Part shown: positions 31,501-40,027 of the stretch, piece after piece
Layout of the letters: every line of letters starts with the position of its first letter
How positions within the stretch are numbered: the first letter of the stretch is position 1
Notes under the pieces: model-generated
What the model saw: the letters and a program-made list of their open reading frames with translations, nothing else
Told to the model about the DNA's origin: nothing
The model's database searches: none
NCBI GenBank assembly: GCA_030849465.1
Contig: JARVLF010000010.1
Location: forward strand, 865,465 to 929,464
Length of the DNA stretch: 64,000 bases
Reading direction: 5' to 3'
Source: Moesziomyces globuligerus
Taxonomy: Eukaryota > Basidiomycota > Ustilaginomycetes > Ustilaginales > Ustilaginaceae
Translations under genes and position numbers: made by a program

Positions 31501-34152
31501 CTGTGGAAGTCGCAGTGCCGCGCAGTCGACGACGAAGAGGCCGAGGCGCTTTGCGGCATCGACTCGCGCCCGCTGTGGCAGAAGATGCAGAGGCATGACC
31601 TCGGGCCGAGCACGGCGGATGAGGCGAGCGATAGCCGGAGTCCACTCGATGCTCTTGCCTCGGGACGCTATCCATCCGTGGTGCCTCCGCCGCCGACGAC
31701 TTCGGCTTTCCAACGCGTGTGGCAGCGTCTGCACGACTCGTTCAACGCCAACGGCCTCGACAAGCCGAGCTACCTCGCGGCCGCTCATGCGCGAGGACAG
31801 CCACCCACCAACGCTGTCGGGCTCGGCGCTAAAGGCCTTGCCAGGACTCCGCGCTATCTGCTCAAAGAGACGGCCAAGCATGCGTTCCATTACCGCTCGG
31901 CGGCCAAAGCGTCCCTCGGCATCGACGACGCAACCACCGACTCTCCCAGAGCCAGTCGAGATCGACGGTCAGCAGACAGTCGGCGCATCGCAGGCTTGCC
32001 TCCGACCAGCCAGATTGAAGCTCACCCCTACCGAACGTCGCATGAATCCGGCAAGGCCGAGCATGTGGATGGCGAGACGCCCAACGAGACGTCGCAGGTC
32101 TTCCACCGAAGCAGGTCGGCCATGCGCAAGGCGAGAGGTGAGCACGTCGTTCACCGTCGTCGTGGCAGTTCACGCAGCGAGGAGCGTCCGTTCCTCTCGG
32201 GCTTTGACGCCATCTCGGCGCATGCGCCCTTGCCGAGCGAGGACGACTACGATCTGAGCTTCGAGGATGGAGATGCGCCCTTCCTTGAGCACGATGAAGA
32301 CGGAGGTCTTGCGCACCACCCGAGCCGACGCTCACGGAGACGACCAAGCCGCGGCTACGGTACTCTTCGCAGGAAACCCAGCCAGCTCGCCACGGTCGCT
32401 GACGACGAGTCGGGTGCCGTCGACAACGGCGAGGCGCACGAACAAGGCCCGTCGTCAGCTGCTTCCGGCTCGGATCCGCTCACCGGGTCTGCCGATGCTT
32501 CTGCAAAGCAGATGGTACCCACGCACGGAGCTGGTTACGGAGGCTCGGAGAAGCAGTCGCTGTTCCAAGAGGACGACGACGATTCTCTCAAGGGCCGTGC
32601 GCTGGTCCGACCGCATCCGCCGGTGCGCTGGGACGACACGCCCAACAATACGGCGCGGTACAACAATCCCTTCTATAACCAGGAGATGGACGATTTCCTG
32701 TGGCTGCCGCGCAATCCGCTGGCGCCGCTCGACCTGTTCGACACGATCGAATGGTACGGACCTGCGCTGGTCAGTTCGCAGGGCGGCGGTGGCGTCCTCG
32801 GCGACTGGGAGGACGACCAGGACGACAGCGACTTCGACGACGACGAGTACAAGAGCGACTACGCGAAGCACCATGCCGACGATATCCCGCTCGGTGGCGA
32901 GGCGGCCACGCTCGCGAGACAGACGGACGGCATGCTCGAAGGCGACGAGGAGATCGTGCTGCCCGACCACCTGGCCCGCCATCTGGAGGAGGCGCAGGAT
33001 GTCGAGGAGGTGGCCGATCCAGCTGCCAGCGTGCCGAAGCATCTGATGGAGGATTACAAGCGCGCCATCCGACGTTCGGAGCGCGCGGGGTCGACGGGCA
33101 GCGCCGAGCGATCGACTTCGAGCCTCTTTGGCCGAAGACGGGGCAGCGATGTGTCGTCGTCGTCTGCGCGTGGCTATGCCGGACCTGGACTGCTGCAGGT
33201 GCCTTCGCACGGCTCGTGGCGGAGCGCGGATGGCTTGCAGCTGCCCGCGAGTCCGACGTCGATGCGGGCGTCGCAGCGACCTGGCACGGGCGGCTCAGAG
33301 CCGCTGGCAAGCGTGGCCGAGGCGGGCGTGATGATCCCGCGCCGCAGCTCGAGCCGCCGCAAGCGGCGCGAGGCGAGCAAGGACGCCGGCGGCGGCGGCG
33401 ATGAGACGGCCGCGGCCGATGCTCCTGAGGCAGCGGCTGCGACGGTGGAGCGGCACACGTCGCGGCGAAAGCGACGCGACGTGTCCGGTGCGCTGAGCCG
33501 CGCGAGTGGCTTCTCGGGCGGCACGACGCAGAAGACGGTGACCCTGAAGGCGGCGTTGCGGGCCGAGGCGCTGGAAGAGGAGCGCCGACTGACGCTCAAG
33601 CACAAGCTGGCCTCGCGCAAGGGCCGCAAGCAGCGCAACGCATCGCGAGACGCGTCTGGCCATCTCGAAGGGCTGGAGGAGGGACGCGGAGAGGACGGCG
33701 AGGGGGATGATGCGGGGCTGGAGCAGAGCACCATCATGGAGCGGTACGAGGTGGAGCATCGACGGCGCGCGACGCAGGCGAGCGAGTTTGGCGAGCTGAC
33801 GCCGCAGAGGCAGGGTGGGATGCGGCGGGATGCGTCGCACGGCTCTGCGCTCGCGGATGCGGCGGGGCTGGAGCGCAGCGGGAGTAGCGCGTATGCGGGC
33901 GGACGCTTCCGGTCGGCGGCGCTGGGCGTGCTGAGCCTCTCGCGCGGAGCGAGGGCCGAGGCGAGTGGCGCCGCGCCGTCGGTGCCGATGCAGATGCAGG
34001 AGCTGGGCGCGGAGCCAGCCGCTCGGGATCGCGGCGCTGAGCGGGTGGAGAGGAGCATGACCGAGGTCGCGCTGCCCGCCGAAGCGAGCCGGACGACGGC
34101 GCTCGACGAGGCGGTCGACGAGGGGCGCGCGGCGCGTCGCGAGGGCGAGTAG
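28576..34152 (+). CDS. OSCA/TMEM63 (CSC1, DUF221) family cation channel with a very long tail
   Basis: A 1858-residue single-exon membrane protein. An N-terminal set of membrane segments (about residues 15-35, 130-155, 205-230) is followed by a cytosolic domain with an RRM-like LMVMNLPATMRDE strand-helix start. Residues about 668-975 form the 7-TM channel block typical of the family, with YYWLPLHLNIMAIVFI and FAYHYYRRFNEMEG among the recognisable segments. Relatives are osmosensitive, calcium-permeable channels at plasma or internal membranes. The cytosolic loop carries an acidic/proline insert (about 320-395). The C-terminal ~870 residues are disordered and rich in Arg/Ser and acidic patches, roughly doubling the usual length. 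The start is the first ATG, 126 bp after an ATC microsatellite. Confidence 0.92.
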   Translation: MADLDNKRPNTSFQGLVTTCAIFAVVGGISAITYESLRQLRRLPRTRFSKFWRKDAQRRHPPGGVHDDPAHTRLKDTCEDWEMGHFYHSRVFHASTPSPPLPRWPFAWVKRAITFTDDFYAEHTGMDTVVYVRFLRACLYWILLQSLTTAPILLAIHIHFSRGVQPTDMARASLSYLVSTPEPGCDINGEVKCKTIANEQGRSLVWIHLTLLWYLTISWILALWWIGNGSLRIRRAHIEKTRQKVIDAKRHALTNPDTSAAPTASPNLDRDPQRAMSTAQGFASDNSDGWRQRTLMVMNLPATMRDEASIRRYFEEFLRPDEDADSDNEDPHQQPNPDQEPHHSSASDSDQQPSPPAAHRASPPAVAYSSALSDAPDGPQPDLHPDRHFKSPIQTVVLVRKMNELASMLARRQEVLTQLEAAHIKLAQEVLVTVGRRTLKMRKKERQQANGGTQPRKISPFKRLASTLRHPFGARNHSAHAQDGSRDTSGSSTPSETLDPDLEKLGPARQTTAGKALEEELARRLARFSPTNRGLHAKQAQEIDGTDADADHEMPETVWEALNELPRELLDPFQPATRLSALFRGQTVPTIDYLLTKLNLLTALVTEMRSRPPTSYEATSTAFVTFRDPRQARMVWRELKDQIVVKVRLAPEVKDLDWDRLMKTSFTGDVVRGFGVSVVTWAFTIFWVIIINSLVIGVFSVDKLKAIPGLGNFFNDNPKLTGFVTVTLPPLLVSLASMSVPELIFQVSKRAQGFVTFSALYDMCLARYWKFVICNVVIFFTVGATVIVTVLTKVGNSGNILNDIGFAFPSAAPFFVSYLILQLALQSGFEHMGFMIALLQHWGARKAATPRTRAIKTLPRNFNRYYWLPLHLNIMAIVFIFALLNPLVIPFALVYMALALVVFKKNFAYHYYRRFNEMEGVIYYTRLLRYSLDAIVVMQAVLLIFFSFIRRGSVYIGMTAVLIPLTVIVKLVATRLWKSQCRAVDDEEAEALCGIDSRPLWQKMQRHDLGPSTADEASDSRSPLDALASGRYPSVVPPPPTTSAFQRVWQRLHDSFNANGLDKPSYLAAAHARGQPPTNAVGLGAKGLARTPRYLLKETAKHAFHYRSAAKASLGIDDATTDSPRASRDRRSADSRRIAGLPPTSQIEAHPYRTSHESGKAEHVDGETPNETSQVFHRSRSAMRKARGEHVVHRRRGSSRSEERPFLSGFDAISAHAPLPSEDDYDLSFEDGDAPFLEHDEDGGLAHHPSRRSRRRPSRGYGTLRRKPSQLATVADDESGAVDNGEAHEQGPSSAASGSDPLTGSADASAKQMVPTHGAGYGGSEKQSLFQEDDDDSLKGRALVRPHPPVRWDDTPNNTARYNNPFYNQEMDDFLWLPRNPLAPLDLFDTIEWYGPALVSSQGGGGVLGDWEDDQDDSDFDDDEYKSDYAKHHADDIPLGGEAATLARQTDGMLEGDEEIVLPDHLARHLEEAQDVEEVADPAASVPKHLMEDYKRAIRRSERAGSTGSAERSTSSLFGRRRGSDVSSSSARGYAGPGLLQVPSHGSWRSADGLQLPASPTSMRASQRPGTGGSEPLASVAEAGVMIPRRSSSRRKRREASKDAGGGGDETAAADAPEAAAATVERHTSRRKRRDVSGALSRASGFSGGTTQKTVTLKAALRAEALEEERRLTLKHKLASRKGRKQRNASRDASGHLEGLEEGRGEDGEGDDAGLEQSTIMERYEVEHRRRATQASEFGELTPQRQGGMRRDASHGSALADAAGLERSGSSAYAGGRFRSAALGVLSLSRGARAEASGAAPSVPMQMQELGAEPAARDRGAERVERSMTEVALPAEASRTTALDEAVDEGRAARREGE

Positions 34153-34420
34153 AGAGACGCCGAGTCAAAACATGGACGAATTCACGATACCAATGCGATA
34201 GATTGAATGCGCAATGAATGCCATGGATGGAACAGTGTGCTAGGACGAATTGCTATTGATTAAATGCGCCAGATGGGATGGCATACTGTTCATCGAGAGC
34301 TAGGCTGTTGGTGTGGACTGACAAGCATGCGAGCTGCGAGCTGTTCGCTTAAGGGAAGACTATCGGGGGGATTGGACTGGGATCGGGAGATGGATGTCTC
34401 TCGGGCAAGGGTCGGTTGGA

Positions 34421-34428
34421 TCCGCGGA
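34421..34428. promoter_or_regulatory. PDRE-like palindrome TCCGCGGA (distal)
   Basis: A perfect copy of the Pdr1/Pdr3-type pleiotropic drug response element, 1256-1263 bp upstream of the PDR-type ABC transporter ATG. In this lineage the cognate regulator is unknown; zinc-cluster proteins commonly bind CGG inverted half-sites. Confidence 0.4.
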
Positions 34429-34975
34429 GAAAAAAGGCGAGTTGTTTGCAGCGGGACATGGATTCCGAGCGAGCCGGCTAGGGGTTGATCAAATTATGCA
34501 ATCAGAAAAAGTTGGGTGGCCAGAAGGCAGCTGCAGGCGCCACGCAGCCAGGCATGGGGGGGGGGGGTTTCCTTCGGAAGTGAGTCGAGCCTTCGGAGGG
34601 CGATCGGAATTTTAAACACGCGTGTGGGTGGCCGTGCTGATGCCAAGCCTGGACCCACGCATTCGAAAGGCTCAAGCTCCAACCCCCCACCGCAAATCCC
34701 CCCCCGCGCGCGCTTTGACTCAGCCGTAGACTCGGGTCTCTGCGTTTTTTTCTGGCCAGCAACGATGATCGGATGTGACTCAAGAAGAGGGGAGGGGGTT
34801 GGTGGTGTGCGAGTTCCGAACCTTTTTCTGCCCGGTGACTGGGGCGGGCGCGAGTCACCAGAAGCAGCCCAAAGGTGTGGTTGGGAGGGATGGCGTGTTC
34901 CGAAAACCGAAGCACGCGGACACTCGAGTGAAGTCCTCATCGGAGGCAGTCCGACTCGAGGCGCGCCGTTTTTGG

Positions 34976-34983
34976 TCCGCGGA
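34976..34983. promoter_or_regulatory. PDRE-like palindrome TCCGCGGA (proximal)
   Basis: A second perfect TCCGCGGA, 701-708 bp upstream of the transporter ATG. I found no third copy in the window by eye. The rest of 34153-35683 holds no gene, only a poly(G) tract (34556-34568) and the minisatellites listed next. Confidence 0.45.
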
Positions 34984-35020
34984 GGCGAGCTAGCTCTCGG
35001 ACCGAGCTGGATGGCTGCAG

Positions 35021-35090
35021 CCCAGTGCAGCCCAGTGCAGCGCAGTGCAGCGCAGTGCAGCGCAGTGCAGTGCAGTGCAGTGCCGTGCAG
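35021..35090. repeat. 10-bp CGCAGTGCAG tandem repeat
   Basis: About seven copies of a ten-base unit 600-660 bp upstream of the ABC transporter, ending in a degenerate copy. Confidence 0.85.
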
Positions 35091-35296
35091 AGCAATTTGG
35101 CAAGCAAAGCACAGGGCGGATCAGCCCATTTTGAAATCACACCCTTTCGGCGCCGCCGAGCGTGCCGCCGCTGTGGACGCGTGTTGTTGTTCCTTTGGAA
35201 TGGCAATGCATGCGCCCGTCTGGCAACAAGCCTTTGGCAGCCCTTTGGCAGCCCTTTGGAAAACGTTTTGCCGATGTCGATTTGCCGCCTCACGTC

Positions 35297-35301
35297 GTCT
35301 G

Positions 35302-35338
<37 letters not shown>
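35297..35338. repeat. (TCTGGC)7 microsatellite
   Basis: Seven hexamer copies in the ABC transporter upstream region. Confidence 0.85.
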
Positions 35339-35592
35339 CGGCTGGCTGCGTCTCCGGCTCGGATGCCCCGGAGTGCGCAGCCAACCTCCGAGGACTTGGC
35401 AACTCTGCATCGGCCCGCAACTTCGCCTCGCCTCGCCTTTCCGCCCCCTGAACTTATCGGGTCCAAGCCGACGCCAGTGTGATAGCTTAGTGGCAGCATT
35501 AGCAAGCGCCAAAAGACGCCCGGAGCTTCCTTCCATCGAACCAACGGAAAAAAAAAGGCGCCGGCTCGCCCTCGCTGCCCTGCGCCTGCGCC

Positions 35593-35599
35593 ATATATA
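35593..35599 (+). promoter_or_regulatory. TATA box of the ABC transporter
   Basis: ATATATA lies 85-91 bp upstream of the ATG at 35684, followed by C-rich leader sequence. Confidence 0.55.
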
Positions 35600-35683
35600 C
35601 CTAGCCCCCCCTTGCCTTGCTCACATCAGCTTCGGCCCCGTCCACGACTGTTCTGGCATTCCCCCCCTTTCTTTGCCCCGACC

Positions 35684-38600
35684 ATGTCCGAACCCGGACC
35701 GCAGTACGCAGGCGCCAATGGCGCCGACGCGTATATCGCCACCAACCACACGCATACCAACACGGCCGCCAACTCGGAGACGCCCAGCGCCGACGAGGCC
35801 AGCAGCGACCGCCACGTCGACGTCGCCGATGCGGAACGCCAGTTCAAGGACCTCCAGCGCCAGCTCTCGTCCCAACACACCAAGGACGCAGATGTCGAAA
35901 AGCACCAACCCTTCGACCTCCGCGACTGGCTCTCGGGCACCCAGCAGCAGGCGGACGACATGGGCCTCAAGCGCAAGAAGCTCGGCGTCTCCTGGCAGGA
36001 CCTCCGCGTCATCGGCACCGCAACCCTCGACCTCAACGTCCCCACCATCCCCTCGATGGCCCTCTTTGAAGTCATCGGCCCCATCTTTGGCATCCTCAAG
36101 CTCTTTGGCTTCGACCCGCAGAAGAACAAGACGCGCGACCTCCTCCAGGGCTTCACCGGCTCCGCCCGTCCCGGCGAGATGGTCCTCGTCCTCGGTCGCC
36201 CCGGCGCAGGATGCTCCACCTTCCTCAAGACCATCGCCAACAAGCGATCCGGCTTCATCGACACCCGGGGCCACGTGCACTACGGCGGCATCGACGCCGC
36301 GCACATGGCCAAGCGCTACCTCGGCGAAGTCGTCTACTCGGAGGAGGACGACCAGCACCACGCCACGCTCACCGTCGCACGCACCATCGACTTTGCCCTC
36401 CGCCTCAAGGCGCACGCCCGCGGCCTCCCCGACCACTCGAAGAAGGACTACCGCAAACTCATCCGCGACACGCTGCTCAAGATGGTCAACATCGAGCACA
36501 CCAAGCACACGCTCGTCGGCAGCGCCACCGTCCGCGGCGTCTCGGGCGGCGAGCGCAAGCGCGTCTCGATCCTCGAGGGCCTCGCCTCGGGCGCCAGCGT
36601 CTTCTCCTGGGACAACTCGACCCGCGGCCTCGACGCCTCGACCGCGCTCGACTACGTCAAGAGCATGCGCGTCCTCACCGACCTCCTCGAGACCACCATG
36701 TTTGTCTCGCTCTACCAGGCCTCCGAGGGCATCTGGGAGCAGTTTGACAAGGTCATGGTCATCGACGAGGGCCGCTGCGTCTACTTTGGCCCGCGCACCG
36801 AGGCGCGTCAGTACTTTATCAACCTCGGCTTTGCCGACCGTCCGCGCCAGACCTCGGCCGACTACATCACCGGCTGCACCGACAAGTACGAACGCATCTT
36901 CCAGCAAGGCCGCAGCGCCGACAACGTGCCCAGCACGCCCGAGCAGCTCGAAAAGGCCTACCGCGACAGCCCCCTCTACATCCAGGCGCTCCAGGACAAG
37001 GAGGCCTTTGACGCCGTCGCCACCGCAGACGCCCAGGCGACGCGCGACTTTAAGGACGCCGTTGTCGAGGCAAAGCACCGCGGCGTGCGCGCCAAGTCGC
37101 AGTACACCGTCTCGTTCCTCGCCCAGGTCCAGGCGCTCTGGCTCCGCCAGATGCAGATGCTCCTCGGCGACAAGTTTGACCTCTTCATGTCGTACGTCAC
37201 CTCGATCGTCGTCGCGCTCCTCGCAGGCGGCATCTTCTACAACCTCCCCACCACCTCGGCCGGCGTCTTTACTCGCGGCGGCTGCCTCTTCATCCTCCTC
37301 CTCTTCAACTCGCTCTCGGCCTTTGCCGAACTGCCTACGCAGATGATGGGCAGGCCCATCCTCGCCCGCCAGACCAGCTTCGCCTTCTATCGCCCCTCGG
37401 CGCTGACGCTCGCGCAGCTCCTCGCCGATCTGCCGTTTGGCGTGCCGCGCGCCACCATCTTTGTCATCATCCTCTACTTCATGGCCGGTCTCGAGCGCTC
37501 CGCCGGCGCCTTCTTCACCGCCTGGTTCATCGTCATCATCTCGTACTACAGCTTCCGCGCGCTCTTCTCCTTCTTTGGCTCCATCACCACCAACTTCTAC
37601 TCGGCGGCGCGTCTCGCGGCCATCGTCATGTCGCTCCTCGTCCTCTGGGCCGGCTACGTGATCCCCCAGGCGGCCATGCGCAGGTGGCTCTTCTGGATCT
37701 CGTACATCAACCCCGTCTTCTACGCCTTTGAGGGCCTCATGGTCAACGAGTTTAAGCGCATCACCTTCACCTGCGAGGGCGCCCAGATCATCCCCTCGGG
37801 CCCCGGCTACCCGACCTCGCTCACCGAAAACCAGATCTGCACGCTCGCCGGCGCTACGCCGGGCACCAACCAGATCCCCGGCATCGCCTACCTCACGGCC
37901 AGCTTCGGGTACCTCGAGAGCCACCTCTGGCGCGACGTCGGCATCCTCATCGCCTTCCTCGTCGGATTCGTCGCCATCACCGCCGCCGTCGTCGAGTTTA
38001 TGGACCAGGGTGCCTTCGCCTCGGCCATGGTGGTCAAGAAGCCGCCGAACAAGGAGGAGGAGGCGCTCAACAAGAAGCTCACCGACCGCCGCTCGGGCGC
38101 GAGCGAAAAGACCGAGGCCAAGCTCGAGGTCTATGGAAAGCCGTTCACCTGGTCCAACCTCGAGTACACGGTGCCCGTGCAGGGCGGCCACCGCAAGCTC
38201 CTCGACAGCGTCTACGGCTACGTCAAGCCGGGCACCATGACGGCGCTGATGGGCAGCAGCGGTGCGGGCAAGACGACGCTGCTCGACGTGCTCGCCGACC
38301 GCAAGACGATCGGCGTGATCAAGGGCGAGCGCCTCATCGAGGGCAAGCCGATCGACGTCTCGTTCCAGCGCCAGTGCGGCTACGCCGAGCAGCAGGACAT
38401 CCACGAACCCATGTGCAGCGTCCGCGAGGCGCTCCGCTTCTCGGCCTACCTCCGCCAGAGCCACGACATTCCGCAGGCGGAGAAGGACCAGTACGTCGAA
38501 GACATCATCGAGCTGCTCGAGCTCCAGGACCTCGCCGAGGCCATCATCGGCTACCCGGGCTTCGGCCTCGGCGTCGGCGACCGCAAGCGCGTGACGATCG

Positions 38601-40027
38601 GCGTCGAGCTCGCCGCCAAGCCCTCGATGCTGCTCTTCCTCGACGAGCCCACGTCGGGTCTGGACGGCCAGTCGGCCTTCACCATCTGCCGTCTGCTGCG
38701 CAAGCTGGCCGACAACGGACAGACGATCCTCTGCACCATCCACCAGCCCTCGGCGCTGCTCTTTGAGACGTTTGACCGTCTGCTCCTCCTCGAGCGCGGC
38801 GGCAGGACCGTCTACTCGGGCCCCATCGGCGCCGACGGCAAGCACGTCATTGACTACTTTGCCGCGCGCGGAGCGCAGTGCCCGCCGGGCGTCAACCCGG
38901 CCGAGTACATGCTCGACGCCATCGGAGCGGGCAGCCAGCCGCGCGTCGGCGACCGCGACTGGGCCGACTGGTATCTGGACTCGGACATGCACCAGGACAA
39001 CCTGCGTGCGATCGAGGAGATCAACCGCGAGGGCGCGGCGCAGCCCAAGCCCGAGGGCCGCTCCAACGAGTACGCGGCGCCGTGGATGTACCAGTTCAAG
39101 GTGGTGCTGCGCAGGACGATGCTGAGCACGTGGCGCCAGCCGGCGTACCAGTACACGCGCTTCTTCCAGCACCTGGCGTTTGCGCTCCTCACCGGCCTGC
39201 TCTTCCTCCAGCTCGGCAACAACGTGGCGGCGCTGCAGTACCGACTCTTTGTCATCTTTATGCTGGCCATCATCCCTGCGATCATCATGGCGCAGATCAT
39301 GCCGTTCTGGATCATGTCGCGCTCGATCTGGATCCGCGAGGAGACGAGCAAGACGTTTGCCGGCACGGTGTTTGCGGCGACGCAGCTCATCTCCGAGGTG
39401 CCGTACGCGCTCGTGTGCGGCACGGTCTTCTTTGTGCTGATCTACTACCTCGCCGGCTTCAACGGCGATTCGGGCCGCGCGGCGTACTTCTGGTTCATGA
39501 CGTTCCTGCTCGAGATGTTTTCCATCTCGATCGGCACGATGGTCGCCTCGTTCTCCAAGTCGGCCTACTTTGCCTCGCTGTTTGTGCCGTTTATCATCAT
39601 TGTGCTCAACCTGACGTGCGGCATCCTCTCGCCGCCGCAGGCCATGTCGAGCGGGCTGTACAGCAAGTTCTTGTACAACGTCAACCCGATCCGCTTCACC
39701 ATCTCGCCGCTCATCGCCAACGAGCTCTCGGGCTTGGCGATCGAGTGCGCGGCAAACGAGTTTAGCCGCTTCTCGCCGCCGCAGGCGCAGACGTGCGAGC
39801 AGTGGGCGGGCAGCTACATTGCGCGCGCCGGCGGCTACCTCGCCAACCCGAGCGCCACCGCCGACTGCATGTACTGCACCTACGCCACCGGCGAGCAGTT
39901 CTACGCGCCCTTTGGCATCACCTACGCCGAGCGCGGCCGCGACCTCGGCATCATGATCGGCTTCATCGCCTTCAACTGCATCGCCACCATCGCCTTTACC
40001 AAGTTCCTCCACTTTAGCAACCGCTGA
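35684..40027 (+). CDS. PDR-type (ABCG) full-size multidrug ABC transporter
   Basis: A 1447-residue pump with the reverse (NBD-TMD)2 order of fungal pleiotropic drug resistance transporters. NBD1 has the degenerate Walker A GRPGAGCSTFLKT (about residue 171, Cys in place of the catalytic Lys), signature VSGGERKRVS (~286) and Walker B ending WDNSTRGLD. NBD2 has a canonical Walker A GSSGAGKTTLLDV (~855), a degenerate signature GVGDRKRVTIG (~961) and LLFLDEPTSGLDG. This asymmetry is normal for the subfamily. Two six-helix membrane blocks follow the NBDs. It is expected to export hydrophobic toxicants across the plasma membrane. The start is the ATG of MSEPGPQYAG; the open frame upstream lacks ATG. 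The upstream region has two PDRE-like sites and a TATA box. Confidence 0.96.
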   Translation: MSEPGPQYAGANGADAYIATNHTHTNTAANSETPSADEASSDRHVDVADAERQFKDLQRQLSSQHTKDADVEKHQPFDLRDWLSGTQQQADDMGLKRKKLGVSWQDLRVIGTATLDLNVPTIPSMALFEVIGPIFGILKLFGFDPQKNKTRDLLQGFTGSARPGEMVLVLGRPGAGCSTFLKTIANKRSGFIDTRGHVHYGGIDAAHMAKRYLGEVVYSEEDDQHHATLTVARTIDFALRLKAHARGLPDHSKKDYRKLIRDTLLKMVNIEHTKHTLVGSATVRGVSGGERKRVSILEGLASGASVFSWDNSTRGLDASTALDYVKSMRVLTDLLETTMFVSLYQASEGIWEQFDKVMVIDEGRCVYFGPRTEARQYFINLGFADRPRQTSADYITGCTDKYERIFQQGRSADNVPSTPEQLEKAYRDSPLYIQALQDKEAFDAVATADAQATRDFKDAVVEAKHRGVRAKSQYTVSFLAQVQALWLRQMQMLLGDKFDLFMSYVTSIVVALLAGGIFYNLPTTSAGVFTRGGCLFILLLFNSLSAFAELPTQMMGRPILARQTSFAFYRPSALTLAQLLADLPFGVPRATIFVIILYFMAGLERSAGAFFTAWFIVIISYYSFRALFSFFGSITTNFYSAARLAAIVMSLLVLWAGYVIPQAAMRRWLFWISYINPVFYAFEGLMVNEFKRITFTCEGAQIIPSGPGYPTSLTENQICTLAGATPGTNQIPGIAYLTASFGYLESHLWRDVGILIAFLVGFVAITAAVVEFMDQGAFASAMVVKKPPNKEEEALNKKLTDRRSGASEKTEAKLEVYGKPFTWSNLEYTVPVQGGHRKLLDSVYGYVKPGTMTALMGSSGAGKTTLLDVLADRKTIGVIKGERLIEGKPIDVSFQRQCGYAEQQDIHEPMCSVREALRFSAYLRQSHDIPQAEKDQYVEDIIELLELQDLAEAIIGYPGFGLGVGDRKRVTIGVELAAKPSMLLFLDEPTSGLDGQSAFTICRLLRKLADNGQTILCTIHQPSALLFETFDRLLLLERGGRTVYSGPIGADGKHVIDYFAARGAQCPPGVNPAEYMLDAIGAGSQPRVGDRDWADWYLDSDMHQDNLRAIEEINREGAAQPKPEGRSNEYAAPWMYQFKVVLRRTMLSTWRQPAYQYTRFFQHLAFALLTGLLFLQLGNNVAALQYRLFVIFMLAIIPAIIMAQIMPFWIMSRSIWIREETSKTFAGTVFAATQLISEVPYALVCGTVFFVLIYYLAGFNGDSGRAAYFWFMTFLLEMFSISIGTMVASFSKSAYFASLFVPFIIIVLNLTCGILSPPQAMSSGLYSKFLYNVNPIRFTISPLIANELSGLAIECAANEFSRFSPPQAQTCEQWAGSYIARAGGYLANPSATADCMYCTYATGEQFYAPFGITYAERGRDLGIMIGFIAFNCIATIAFTKFLHFSNR

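Noticed and set aside
28795..31890. A 1031-codon open frame opposite the OSCA-like channel gene
   Set aside because: Same codon-bias shadow; composition is artificial (long acidic and Gly runs) and no family features are seen.
35621..40012. A 1463-codon open frame on the minus strand, opposite the ABC transporter
   Set aside because: It mirrors the transporter's codons, has no domain, and is rich in Glu/Asp/Val as expected from the complement of GC-biased codons.
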